Shown here piece after piece: positions 35,005 through 47,600 of a stretch of 64,000 bases of DNA. The notes under the pieces were generated by a model. The model saw nothing but the letters and a program-made list of their open reading frames with translations. It did not search any database and was not told the DNA's origin. Made by a program: the position numbers and the translations under genes. This DNA comes from Cloeon dipterum. Its lineage: Eukaryota; Arthropoda; Insecta; Ephemeroptera; Baetidae. The stretch covers positions 1,116,001 through 1,180,000 of the forward strand of contig NC_088789.1 in NCBI RefSeq assembly GCF_949628265.1. The letters run 5' to 3'. Every line of letters begins with the position of its first letter. The stretch's first letter is position 1.

Positions 35005-38000
35005 TTTGGGCTTTTCCAGTCACTACTGTCAAGAGCGAACACTGAACTGTGAGCAAACAAAGGAAGTAGAAAACAGATGTATTTCATAATTTTAGTTTGC
35101 GGTTATGACTAAAAAACTGTCACATTAAAAAATGCTGGAAATGAAATGCCTGCCATTTAAAAACCGTGTTAGCTGGAAAGTATTTATTCAGTCTCAGATT
35201 CAGACAGTCTTTTATTTTGTTAAGCCAAATTAACATCAATCGGAAAAATAAGTGTCCTCTTCAGTCTTCCAGCAATTGGCGTTTTTTTTCAAAATTGTAT
35301 ATTTGTGCATATACAATGTCTTAAAATGTGATGTCAGTAGGGGATCATTATACAGCACTGAGGAAGATAAAATAAAATCCATGTTTCTCTAGGAATTTGG
35401 TAACAAGTTAATTTCTTTATATTAAATTTGGTGGGTTTTCTTATTTATTTTTTCGTCTTAAATATTTTTGTGGAATAGGTTCCCCGGAAAAAAATGGGGT
35501 TGATTTTCCACTCCTTTGTCATATCCTGGTTTTTTAGCTGGGACACATACAATTAAAGTTCTGCCTAATTATTTCTATATTGTTGCTGCCGATCTCTAAT
35601 AAGCAAAGCAGGAATTGACACATCGATGACTCATATATGCAGTGTAACGACCAAAGAAGTGGTGGTGACGAGTAAGCATACTATGATTAATATGAAAAGA
35701 ATTATCCGGCCTAGAATGAGCTGGTTGACGTGGAACCAGAATTATAAAAATTGAAGTAGAGGGATTTCGGTTTTTTCAATCGGTTCTGCACTTCTAAACC
35801 AACTAAGCTAACTAGGACGAACACAAAATAGCTATTTACTCGATTTTATACGCGGTTACAATCACATTAAAAACGACTCTTCTCATTAAACGGCTTTTCA
35901 ATTAACTTTCATTAAATTTTCTACATTTTAAAAATTACTATTAAACTTATTTGTGTGATATGACGGAACACAGTCTTGCGTGATTATTTCGACATTAATT
36001 TATGTGTTGTCGATTTTTAAAGCAGAAAGTTACAAGAATAACAAATACCAAACGAGAAGTCCCCTTTTCAGATCGATCTCAGAAATAAATCTGGATTAGG
36101 ATTTACTAATAGAAATAGGAAATTAATCATTTAGCTTTAATTGAGTAAAAGTTATAGGCAGGAGAGCAATTTTTTAGGTCATGAAATAATTTTCAAAGCT
36201 ATAACTGTACACAACACAAAATAACTGACGTTATTGGATTACGAAAGTAATCATTTATCGATAATTATTAAGAAGTGAGCTTTTGCAGCGGAAGTAACAT
36301 ATGTTACTCAGTCAGACGCAAAGGAATAACATACAAAATAAAAGAGCACAAAAGAAGAGAAATTAAATTAATGCTCATCAAAACTTGTATGTTTATCTAT
36401 ACTTACTCTGAGCATCAAATTGAATTAACAGGGTCCGATTTAAGTCGGCCGGCGTTTGATTACGAAAAATAAATCAAATTGCAGTCGCTCCTATGCATCT
36501 CTCTCCACAATTCTCCCTCTATATAAGTGCAAGAGATCAAAACGCCTCTTCTTAATGCGCTGAACATTAAATAATAATATGTTCATTCGAGTGTCATTTT
36601 GGATTTCTACTGCTTTTTATATTATCATATATATTGATCAATCATCATGTGAGTCAGAGCAACGGATCCTTTCTTATTTGTTCAATTCAGACTTGAAACC
36701 AAATTAAGCGACAGAATTTCTCGTATAGGATTTTATTTCTGCTTGGATTTTGCTCAGAGCCTAATTAATATTGGCTTCCGAATTTCCCTTTCTAAAAAAA
36801 TTAGTTCCTTGCAACGATAACTGACGTCAAAGAACAAAAAGTATGGTGGACTAAACGATAACACGGAACTTTCCTTGACAACACTGAAAAAGAAAGGCCC
36901 GAACTTCGCTGGCAGTAAACTAGAGTGTGAAAGACCCTGGAAGTCATTCGACCAATCAAGCTGGGCCATAAGTTCAAATGGGTTATAAGCTCAAATGCGG
37001 TGGCCAACTTCCTGAAAAAGTGAGTGTTGTGCAGATAGCGCCTATAAAAATAATAAAAAGTGGCAGTTTGCACAATGAAACACATATCAAAGGCCATATG
37101 TATAGGTCTATGAAATTCAATTGCAAAATGATAATTGGAGAATGATACGCAAAATACAGCAAATACAAGGAAAATACGTGAACTACACAGGATCTTTTTA
37201 GACATTTTTTGGGTGCAATTGCACAATCTGCTTTTGGTCTAATTGAAATAAGGTGCGCGCAAGATTTTTCACGACAGACGTGATCAAAGAAAAATAAATT
37301 TGTTGGTCAAAATCAGAGGCAAACTGATAGTTTCCTTCGATAGCTGTTTCAAGATTTAAAAATCATATTTTTTATTAAAAAAAATTGGATTTGATAGCTG
37401 AATCACACAATAAATCATACTAAATTTCGATTTGAAGTTATTACTGTGGCGATGCCGAAACAGCGCAGTGTACAGATAGAGAAATGTTTTTACCTAATAC
37501 TGCTCCTTCAGGAAGTTACCAACAAGGCCAGGTGAAGAGTATTGCTCAACCTCCGTTAAAATGAAATGACACAGCCTTGATTGTTAATAAGAGGGGGTTT
37601 TCTGGACCTTATGGCTTTCTCCAAGCTTTTTTAAAATATTGATAGGTGCATGTATATATCTCTTTTTGGTACCTATTTTTAGATGGCCTTAGTAGAAATC
37701 ACAAAAGTGGTGAAATTATGCTCTAATGCAGAAAATCTCGATTTATATACTATCGATGGAAAAAAGAAAAAGCCACACGCGTCCACACTTGCTTCCGATT
37801 CACGTGTGTCGATTTCGATTCATGCCCGAGTTCCACGCCTTTGAAGGAGAAAGGTGATAATAATTATTGAGGAAGACAATAGGGCATATTATGAGGCGGC
37901 GGCATCCACAGAGCGCGCACAAAAATATCAACACAATATTCATGACTCATCTGCTTTTCTTCCTGGTTCGCGTGGTGCTTGTATGTATTAGACTCAGCAA

Positions 38001-38615
38001 CAAGTGTGTTGATTTCATATGTAGTTATTAACTATTGCTAGATGGTTATGCAACCTGCTTCTAAGGACAACAAAGCGGCACAGTTTCCTTCCCACTGAGT
38101 GCGAGATTTTAATTGAATGGCCGCAATCCCACTAGTTAACTCTTAATTACGTTGGTGCGAGTGAAATTCTATTATTTATTAATTAATTTGTATAATTATA
38201 TTCAAATATTTTTATTAAATACAAATTTATTGAGTTAAATTTATGAATAACTAATTTATTGACATTTTTCTCGTCATATCTTTAATACTTTACGAATAAA
38301 TTATATTTATAATTCTCTCTATTTGTCTTTCAGCGTGGTAGTACAAACAGGTGATGATGTTCTCACATGCACTCCATCTCATAGCAAAGGTAATATAATA
38401 TATATATATATTCTCTTAAATTGAATATACGTTTATTTCCGTATTTTTAATGCTTAAATGATTAAACTGATAAAAAGCATAATTTTTTACTGCATTATTA
38501 TAGTTGTGGATAGTATAGTTTATAGATTAGATTATGGTTCAAAACACAGAATATCATTTATGATTAATTGACCTATCTTCTATCTATGGATAAGGTCGGT
38601 TTTAAATTATTATCC
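35005..38615. other. Intergenic region between RPTP-3 and RPTP-4
   Basis: Holds the upstream flank of RPTP-3 (35260-35640, similar to 49490-49870 and 57950-58330), a relic RPTP exon (37495-37650) and the downstream block of RPTP-4 (37940-38150). A 141-codon minus-strand frame at 36801-37226 includes a hydrophobic stretch similar to 58320-58410, but no family is recognised. TA-rich simple sequence lies at 38395-38415. Nothing else is supported. Confidence 0.55.
37495..37650 (-). pseudogene. Relic RPTP juxtamembrane exon (RPTP-3 type)
   Basis: Resembles the juxtamembrane end of the RPTP-3 transmembrane exon (30264-30420), including the 3' end next to a GTAAAAA donor and codons for ALVGN/LLKEQ-type residues. 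Indels break the reading frame and the neighbouring exons are gone. It is the remains of another gene of the RPTP-3 cytoplasmic type. Confidence 0.65.
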
Positions 38616-41600
38616 TCAACATTTGAAGTTACCGTAGGTGTCAAACGAGTTCAAAAAGTGTAAGGCAGCTTCGTACAGGAATGCAAACTGGATCTGTTAA
38701 GGGAAAAGAAATTAAATTTAAAATATTTCAATTAAAAATAGCCGTACGTCTGAGGAAACAAAGGCAGGTCTCGACTTCCTCAGGGTTCGCACTGCAAGCC
38801 CAGCATCAACCTTCTGCTCCAACTTGATTTTCTCGATGACGAACCCCATAGCGAGGAAAAGCCCGCTGGCAGTCACCCCGTCACTAAAGGGAATGAATAA
38901 ATTATCCTACTAATTTATTTTTTATTAATTTTCTCTCACTGGCAGACAATAGTGATGCTATCTTCCTCATGAGCGATTTTCAAACTGCCCCATAGGTTAA
39001 TGAGGGCTTCCATGTTTGGCGGAGCAGCTTGTTGCGGCATCCAGCCGAACGAGGCGCACATGACGCGCACTTTTTTGCATTCTTCTTTCTAAAAATACCA
39101 ATTATTAAATAATTTTCTGCGTGAAAAAGATAATTCGTACAGAAAGAAGCTTGATATCCAAGGTGTTGATGTTGTTGTTATTTTGAGAATCAGCCAAAGT
39201 AACCTTTATGTCGCCAAAAGCGAATTTGCGTTTCTTTGACGGAAGAAATTTAGCCTGGAAAAAATTAATGAAAACCAGGAGAGTTAGAAATTTTTTTGAT
39301 ATACGTCTGAAGTATGCGGCTCGTTGAGAACAACGATTTGCTTGACGTTGAACTGGTCGATCATCCTCCAAAAATCCTCAACTGTATTTTTCATCGGCAC
39401 TTGAGTGACGATAAATTGCTTGGCTCTGTTGTATCCGTCGACGATTACGGCGTTGATAAAGCTCGTGGTCACCACATTCTCGTAAGGCAAAAGTCTAATG
39501 ATGGCGTTAGACGCTGAGTGAGAGATAAAAATTAATAAATAACTAGAGAGTTAATACTGATTGTATCTCACAAGATATGAAATGCGGATATCTGCATTTT
39601 GCGGGATCGTTTTTGGCTGGTGATTCCAATCTCTGAAAATCCTTCTCGCAAATTATTTCGAGTTTTACGAAGCTCTGCTTGAGCCATTCCCTGTTGTACG
39701 ACTGTATGAAAGTGATATTTGGTTATTTTTTTGCTAACGGCATGAATCCTGTCTTGGTCAAGACTCCCAAGATCTTACCATCAACTGGCAATATTCCTCA
39801 TCGAAATTGGCACAGTCAATTTCAAACTTGGGATTCGCAATGATCTCCAAGAGCACCAAATGGACGAACTCGTATTGTGCCTTTTTTAAATTATTAGTTC
39901 AATATTTTTACTAAATGTATCAGTCAAGTTACCAAATTGTTGACCAAATTGACTCGTTGAGACCGCATTTTGGTGAAAATGCTCATCACATCTATTCGAT
40001 TGTGCGAACGAAACATTTGAAGGCAAGCATCAATTAAAATAACTGTGCCAGTCTTCCCCACTCCACCACTGAAAATAACCACAAATTAAGCTAAAAATGA
40101 TAGGTAATGGTATGCAGAGACCTGCAATGGATCAATATCGGATTCTTGTTCCTGTGTTGGTTGATTTTACCGATGAAAAGAGCCATCGACTGCGGATAAA
40201 GTGGCACTCCCTGGTCGGGCCAGCTCGTGTAGTGCAATTGTTGGACCTGTAGAGGAATTTTAATTATGTAATAGTTTATATTTACTTGTGTGACGATTAC
40301 GAGTCGGATCGCATTATCACGGGAGATTGAAAAGGTCCGTGTTACGTAGTTGGCGTTTATTTCCTCATTGACGGAGCGAACAACTACGTTCCCGTAACTC
40401 TCTTCCCTGTTGACGTCTGGCCAGTATTTTTCACACTTTTTCTTGTCACCTACCACCAGATTTGTCACCATAACAATTAAAGAAATGTTTTCCTGCCAAA
40501 TCATTCTCCAGAAGTCGTTAACGGTAGATAATTTCGGTCCTTGAGTAGCGATGTAAGCCTTCGGTCGTTCAAAACCCTGAAAAAATATTACAAAAGCTGT
40601 GTGAAATTATATCGATGACCTCAGAAAATTACATCGACGTAGTTGGCGTTGATATAGTCAGAGTATTTGTCGCCGGGAAGAAGATCCAGTACAACCCGAG
40701 AACAGTCGTAGGCGGCCAAGTTTGCGTATCGATTCTTTCTCTTATTTTGGGATTTGGAGCCGCAGTTCCATGACTGAGTTTGGCCGAGCGGAAATTTCTA
40801 AGCAAACGCAAGAGTCATATATTTTCCAGTACAACACGTCATTTTATATAAATTAATAACCTCAAACTCTTTCTTGAGGTTAAATGTAAGGGCCTTTTGC
40901 AAGTATCTTTCGACGTCAGTTGATATTGAATTTAACGGAATTTCTCTATTATTATCAGTGAGTTTGTTTGCTCCAGCAGTTGGTGTTGGCAGTATCTCGT
41001 TTCTTAAAATTTCAGAGGTATTTGAAAATTGCACCGTAAGTTGGTTTAAAGGCAGATTTTTCTTCCATTTTTTCGTATAAAACCAGACGCCGAGACCAAT
41101 AACCACGGCTAGAACCGCCAACACGGTTGCGATTGGAGTGAGCAGTTTCCAGATGATTCCTTATCAGAATTCGTTATCAGAATTAATAATCAGAACGTTA
41201 TATTCAGCAGATTTGGAACCTAATAAATCTATAGTTGGACAGTTTGAGCATAAAAACATTTCATGCAACGTTGATGACAAATCCACAAAAGCGACGGTAA
41301 TTCTGTGCTCTCCACATTGGCAGTTGTGAACAAATTTCACAAAATTTGCTCCAACCATGGTTTCGTTCAATATCTCAATTGCGTTGTGAACCACCGTTAA
41401 ATATTTTGGCGTGCATACATCAACATTGGCATCGACGGACATGTTAATCGAAAAAGTACTGCTGTTCACAGCTTGAACCGTTAATGCTGAAGCATCTATA
41501 TGTTTTCAAAATTAAATTAGCACGAAAGATGTTAATCAGAATTTATCTTACCAAGAGGCTTGCACTCAGTAATAAAACTCAAATTATTTCCAGGCAAAAA

Positions 41601-44600
41601 ATTTTGAGTGTGTTTCATCGCATCCTTTTCAAAAAGGGTAAATCTTATGGTGTACTGCGTTTTTGACTTTAAGTTCGAGATTGAGTACTCCTTTAATTCA
41701 TTTGGAAGATATTCTAATCGTTCATTAGCCCAGTCTTGTGAGTGCGAGCTCTAACCCAGCGAGCAGAGGGGTAACCGCGGTCACTTTTCGGTCACCTGAC
41801 AAAAGTTGAACAAAATGTGGTTTTGCAATGTAGGCATGATCCTGATTCATGTTTCATTGGAATTTTTTTGAAATTTGGCTGGGATCATGCAAATTTTTAG
41901 TGCCCAGTCTCGGGCACCAAATGGGCACCTTTCGGTTACCCGGAGCGGGCAGGGGGTCACTTGCGGTCACTTAACAAAATTTAAAATAAGGGTGGTTTTG
42001 CATTTCAGGCATGATCCTGAATGATGTTTCATCGGATTTTTTTCGAAATTTGGCTCGGATAACCGAAATTGCCCGTGCCCAGCCTTGGGCACCCATCGGG
42101 CACCTTTCGGTTACCCGGAGCGGGCAGGGGGTCACTTGCGGTCACCTAACAAAATTAAAACTAAGGGTTATTTTGCATTTCAGGCATGATCCTGAATCAT
42201 GTTTCATTAAATTTTTGTCGAAATTTGCCTTGGATCACCGAAATTGCCAGTGCCCAGTCTTGGGCACCCATCGGGCACCTTTCGGATACTCGGAGTGGGC
42301 AGGCGGTTAACTATGGTCACTTGCGGTCACCTGAAAAAAATTAAACTAAGGGCGGTTTTGCATTTCAGGCATGACCTTGAACCTGGCTTGGTTGGAATTT
42401 TTTATATTTGGCTGGGATCACCTAAAATTGCCAGTGCCCAGTCGTGGGCAACCATCGGGCAGCTTTCGGGTAACTCGGATAGGATAACTGCATGCGGTGT
42501 GACCGGTTCATTAACTGTTTTCGTAAAATTTTGGGCACAGAAAAAATATTATTATGGTTATTGTAGGATTGAAAAATAAATTTTTATGCATTTAAATATG
42601 ATTGCTAAAAAGGGGCAACTTTTGGCTACCCAATGGTTAACCGATGCGCGAGCACCATTTTACTTTACTCGTTTTACACTCAAATTTGGTCAGATTTTCG
42701 TCACCGCAGGTTTTAACTTATTTTGGAAAATATTTTTTTTAAAAGTAGCTTAAGTACACAAATAAATAAATAAAATTTTTGATAACCAAATTGGGTTACC
42801 CAATGGGCAACCAATGGGCAACCTGAGAACCACCGTAAATTCTTGAGTTCGTGTTTCGTAAAAATTATTTTTTAAAAATTTATTTGGTTATAACACTTAT
42901 TAGCATTTCAAACTCTTTAAATTATTATCTCGTTTTGAGCAATAATTATTATTTTAGCTCAGCATTATCGCGCGCGCGTTTCTTTGTTACACTCGTCGGC
43001 CGCGCGTGTGGCGCCACTGTCGGCAGTAGCACCAGCTGCGGCTGCCTCTGGCTCAGTGACTGAAAACAAGCATGATGGTTGAGACGCGCTGGATTGCATC
43101 ATCATTTTTAGCCGAGAATTTCGCCGTGTTTTCGGTTGCTTTTCGACAAATAGACAACATCAACGGGTTTTTGGATGGATTGTCGATGTTCCTGATGTTC
43201 CGAAAGGTAAGGGTATGCATTGAATACATTAGATTTGCGTAGGGCGCGGCGCCGCGCGGCGGTGTACAAAAATACGCGCGCGTAGACACATATACTGGCA
43301 TCAAAATATTCGTTTTAAATTGCTTTAAAATCATCCTTGTGTCATCAGGCTAGCACCGCGTCCCGCCCTGATTGATTATTTTGATGTCCTCTGGTTGGGA
43401 ACTTGGGAATAGCTGCCTAAACGCGATGGCCATCCGGATGACAAGCCTGGACAAGTTAACAAAACTCCGGCCGCAGTATCCGCAGGTATGCAGTTGAATT
43501 CCCGGCGATATTATTGAGTAGATAATTAATACTTTGTATTTTATTTTGCAGGGTTTGTCTGCTGTTTTGTTTGCATTTTCGGCTGACGTGAAATTGATGG
43601 GACCATATGGACCCCAAAGATGTAAAGCAACGGCCATGTTTGACAGGATAAGTGCTGGACGCTGGACGACATGAGTAGGGATATTGAGTGCTTTTCTTTG
43701 TATGTTTTATGGCGTTTTTTGTGTGTTGAAATCTTTAAAATTAATATTAACAAGGCTCTAATTTTCTGCTCAAATACGTAAATTCACTTAACAAATGTTC
43801 GCAACAACTGAATTTAATTCCAATAACTATGTTTTGATTTTGTGTTTGCGGCATATTTTTATTTTAGGTTTGCATTCTCTAGATGAATATTTCTAGATTT
43901 CCCTGACAACTAATTGTAGACACAACTAATTTTTAAATTAATTTCTCTGATAGTGATCTCATAAGTTTATAAATATCAATTGCAAAAGCCTTAAATGTTT
44001 CAATTCAATAACAATAGATGGTGCCACTGGTATACTTCTGATTTTAATTCCCTCTCATTGTGTTTTTTTTATTAAAGTTAATACTGCTGCTGTGCCTTCT
44101 GGACTTATACTATTAATTTTAATGTGCTCAAAACCAAAATCAGTTACGCCGCAATCACCCTAGAAACATCAGCACATTGAAAAAAATGTAATTACACTTC
44201 GACGATGATTGGCTTATATGTTTTGGTTTCCAGCACATCAGATATAATTATTTAAAGGGTTGAATGTTGAATGCACAGCAGCAGGACCGTGTCCTCTATC
44301 TCAGTGAAATCTTATTAAAATCAAAAGAATACCAATTAATGGCAGCCAAGGGGGAATTCCCAACTGCAGGTTAACTCGTACAATTATTATAATCATCCAA
44401 TATTATTTGTTCTGTTACTGCATCACCTCAAAAATCAATGTTTTTATGGTTTTAAACGTTTTAACAATTAAGTCTCATTAATTTGTAAGTGTGCAGTTCT
44501 CCGCAGTCTATTGTACGCGATTTTTTGGTGTTGAAAAATTGTTGTTAACACTTAATAATTTATTTTTTAATTGTAACTGCTTATTCTCTGTTATTGAAAG

Positions 44601-47600
44601 GTGGAATGTAACTTAACTGCATTAGGTATAACCTTCGAATTTTCACTGCCAAACCTAGTTTTCAATTGTGAACGACTTTTAATTCGCAGGTCAAAGGTCA
44701 TGGTCACCTTTCTTTTTTGAAAATTCAATATTAGGGGATGATAGCCCTCTCAGATTTTTTGGGGTTAGCCCGTGAAAATCTGCACAAGCACACCCAAGTT
44801 TTTGAAGTACCAAAAATGTTTGCTGTAATTTGAAAATGAAAGTTGAAATACGGCTTGATGCCGCTCGATCGAGCATGCCCGTTAGTCGGCGAGTTTGTCT
44901 ATCATTTGTCAATAATATTTTAATCCGTTCCATTTGCTTAGGCACAACAAGAGGACCAAGGATTGACATAGTAAGGTCAAAATTGACCTTCAGGGTCTGA
45001 ACCTGATGAGACCCTGAGACCTGAGATAATAATTTCGAAAATGTCCAATTTCATCAATCATGGTGTCTTTTTATAGGTTTTGGCCTCTGTACAGCTAAAA
45101 AATACAGCCTAAACCGCCGAATGACAATCCTGAAACCAATTCTTGAAATAATTGTGGTAGCCATTAATCCCGACGTGATGTTAAAAAGTTTTAAAATTTG
45201 AAATCGGCAGTTTTGACTTTATATTTGAGCTGCAGAGCGGTGATAGCTTATGGAAAGACACTTAAGTTTGATGAAATTGATTTTTTAATCTCAGGATCTC
45301 GTCAGGTACAGACCCTGAAGGTTGATTTTGACCTTGATATGTCTACACTGGGCCCTCTTGTTGTGTCTAATCAAATGGAATGGGTAGAAATATTATCAAC
45401 GAATGATGGGCGAACTCGCCGACTAAAGGCCGTGCTCGATCGAGCGGCATCGAGCCGGATTTTAATTTTCAAATTCAAATTACAGCAAAACTACTGTTGC
45501 ACCTTTGAAACTTGGTGAGCTTGTGTAGAATTTCAAGGGCTACATTTCAGCCCTGAACCCCAAAAAGATCTAAGGGTTGTATCATCCCTTGATTTTGAAT
45601 TTTTGAGTAAAGGTTGCAAAAGGTGACCTTGACCTTTTCCCTGCGAATTTTTTGTAGGTTGATAAGTTGTTCATGGTGGAAAACTAGGATAGAAAATGAA
45701 AATTTCAAGGTGATATCTTAACCCAGTAAAGAGTTACAGTCCACCCTTCATTCACATAATTTGATTTACAGGGATTTTTAAAAATAGGGATCTTCAAATT
45801 TGATGTATAACATGTATTATTTAATTGTAATTTATTTGTTGTATGAATATCATCCAATAAAAGTGCTGCCCATCTAGCTGCCCACTGAAGGTAACCGCAG
45901 GCGGGCACCCAATGGTTACCTTTTGGCTACCTCTTACCTAGGGCTGTCATTTTGCGCTACAAATTTCACTTTTTTAATGAACAGAGTCAATCGACCTGCC
46001 ACCTGAAAGCCCTAGATAAAAGGTAGCCAAAAGGTAACCAATGGCTGCCCACTGGTGGTAACCTCAGCCGGGCACCCGATGGTTAGCTTTTGGTCAACGA
46101 ATTTTATCGGCCTCTCATTTATTACGCTCCCTGAATTCAGGTATACCTTTAATGTACATAAAAGGAGATTCTATGAAAGGTCATTTAATGGGTGCCCATT
46201 TGGTGACCGAATTCTGGGCATGACCACTCGCGGGTGCCCGAAGGGTTGGACATGCGGTATAACCAATGGGTGCCCATCTGGGTGCCCACGGGGGGTAGCC
46301 GGGTGACCGAACGCGGGCACCCAATGGGCACCTTTTGGTTGACTTTTTTCTCGGTGGGAAATTGGACCAAATAATTTGCAAGCTATTTTTCGAGACTGTA
46401 GTTAACTCACAATTTCATATTCAATCAAAATTTGGCTGATGTTAACCGTTCCATTCAAACTTGCGAGCAAATCCAGAGTAACCATTTCATATCCAACCCT
46501 TTTTACTTTTGGAGTCACAGTTTGAATTTCTGTAAAATATATAGAAATAAATAAGCACCAACATTTTTAAAATTTTTTAATGTATGTATGTACTTCTTTG
46601 GCACTCAGGGTACACGTATCCTTTGATACAACCATCCAGGCAGCTTCCGTTTTTTCGAGAGAAATTCCCATTAAAGCATTTCCGGTCGTTAGTTTTCGAA
46701 CAATTCGGGCCGAATTTTTTCTTAGTGCATGCTACATAGTAGATTTAAAAAAGAGAAATATATGAGAGCATGAAATGTTAGAGATAAGCTGAAATAGTCG
46801 ATTATTATGAATCAATTAGTGTCATAATGACTTCCGTGTTAGTTGTAAGAAGTGAAATTAAAATACAGACCTTTTTCACAAATCGGGGGGTAATATCCAT
46901 CTGCGCAACCCTTCAAACATTTTCCATCAACATGGTTTATTTCATTATTCAAGCATTTCTTCGTAGATGTTTTATGGCAATTTTTTCCGTACTTATCACC
47001 CGTGCATTCTAAAAAGAATGTGTATTATTACCGATTAATGTTTGTTATATTCAAAATACCATCGATGCAATCAGGAAGAGAATATCCAGCGGCGCACCCT
47101 TCGCGACACGTTCCGTTTATTGGAGAGAAGCTTTCGTTAAAACATTTTCTTTCGGTAAACTGTGAGCAGTTTAGTCCAAACATCGTTCCGTGGCACTCTT
47201 TAATTATATTAATAAGAAAAAATAGCGGCATTAATCAATACATACGAAATGCACAGTTATTTCCTTGATATCCAGCAAAGCAAGCGCAATATCCTTCCTG
47301 GTAGCACAATCGGGTACCCGAACAATCTTCTCCAAATAACTTGTTGCAATCAATAAGTTCAGACCAGACTGCGGGTAGAAACATTCTCGTATGAATTAAC
47401 TCTTTAATATAAGTAAAACGCTTACTCTTTTGGACATGAGATATGGCAACCTGTTCCGTCGTGTCTGTTTCTTTCACCAAAGATTGGCAGTGGTTTGGAT
47501 TCTCAATTTTTGGCTTATAAACCGTAAATCCTGCTCGACGATAATGACAATAACTTTAGTCATATGAACAATTTTAATCTGACCTTCTTTGCAGAATTTG

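Larger units (their letters stand above)
41755..46358. mobile_element. 4.6-kb composite insertion in RPTP-4
   Basis: Absent from the same intron of RPTP-1 and -2. Short inverted termini are CCCAGCGAG (left) and the complement of CTCGGTGGG (right). Both end regions are rich in GGGCACC/GGTAACC-type motifs: four tandem units on the left and scattered inverted motifs at 45880-46345. The interior holds a second foldback (44685-45670) and a GC-rich segment (42950-43680). No transposase was recognised, so it is probably non-autonomous and nested. The left end lies four bases from a splice acceptor. Confidence 0.7.
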
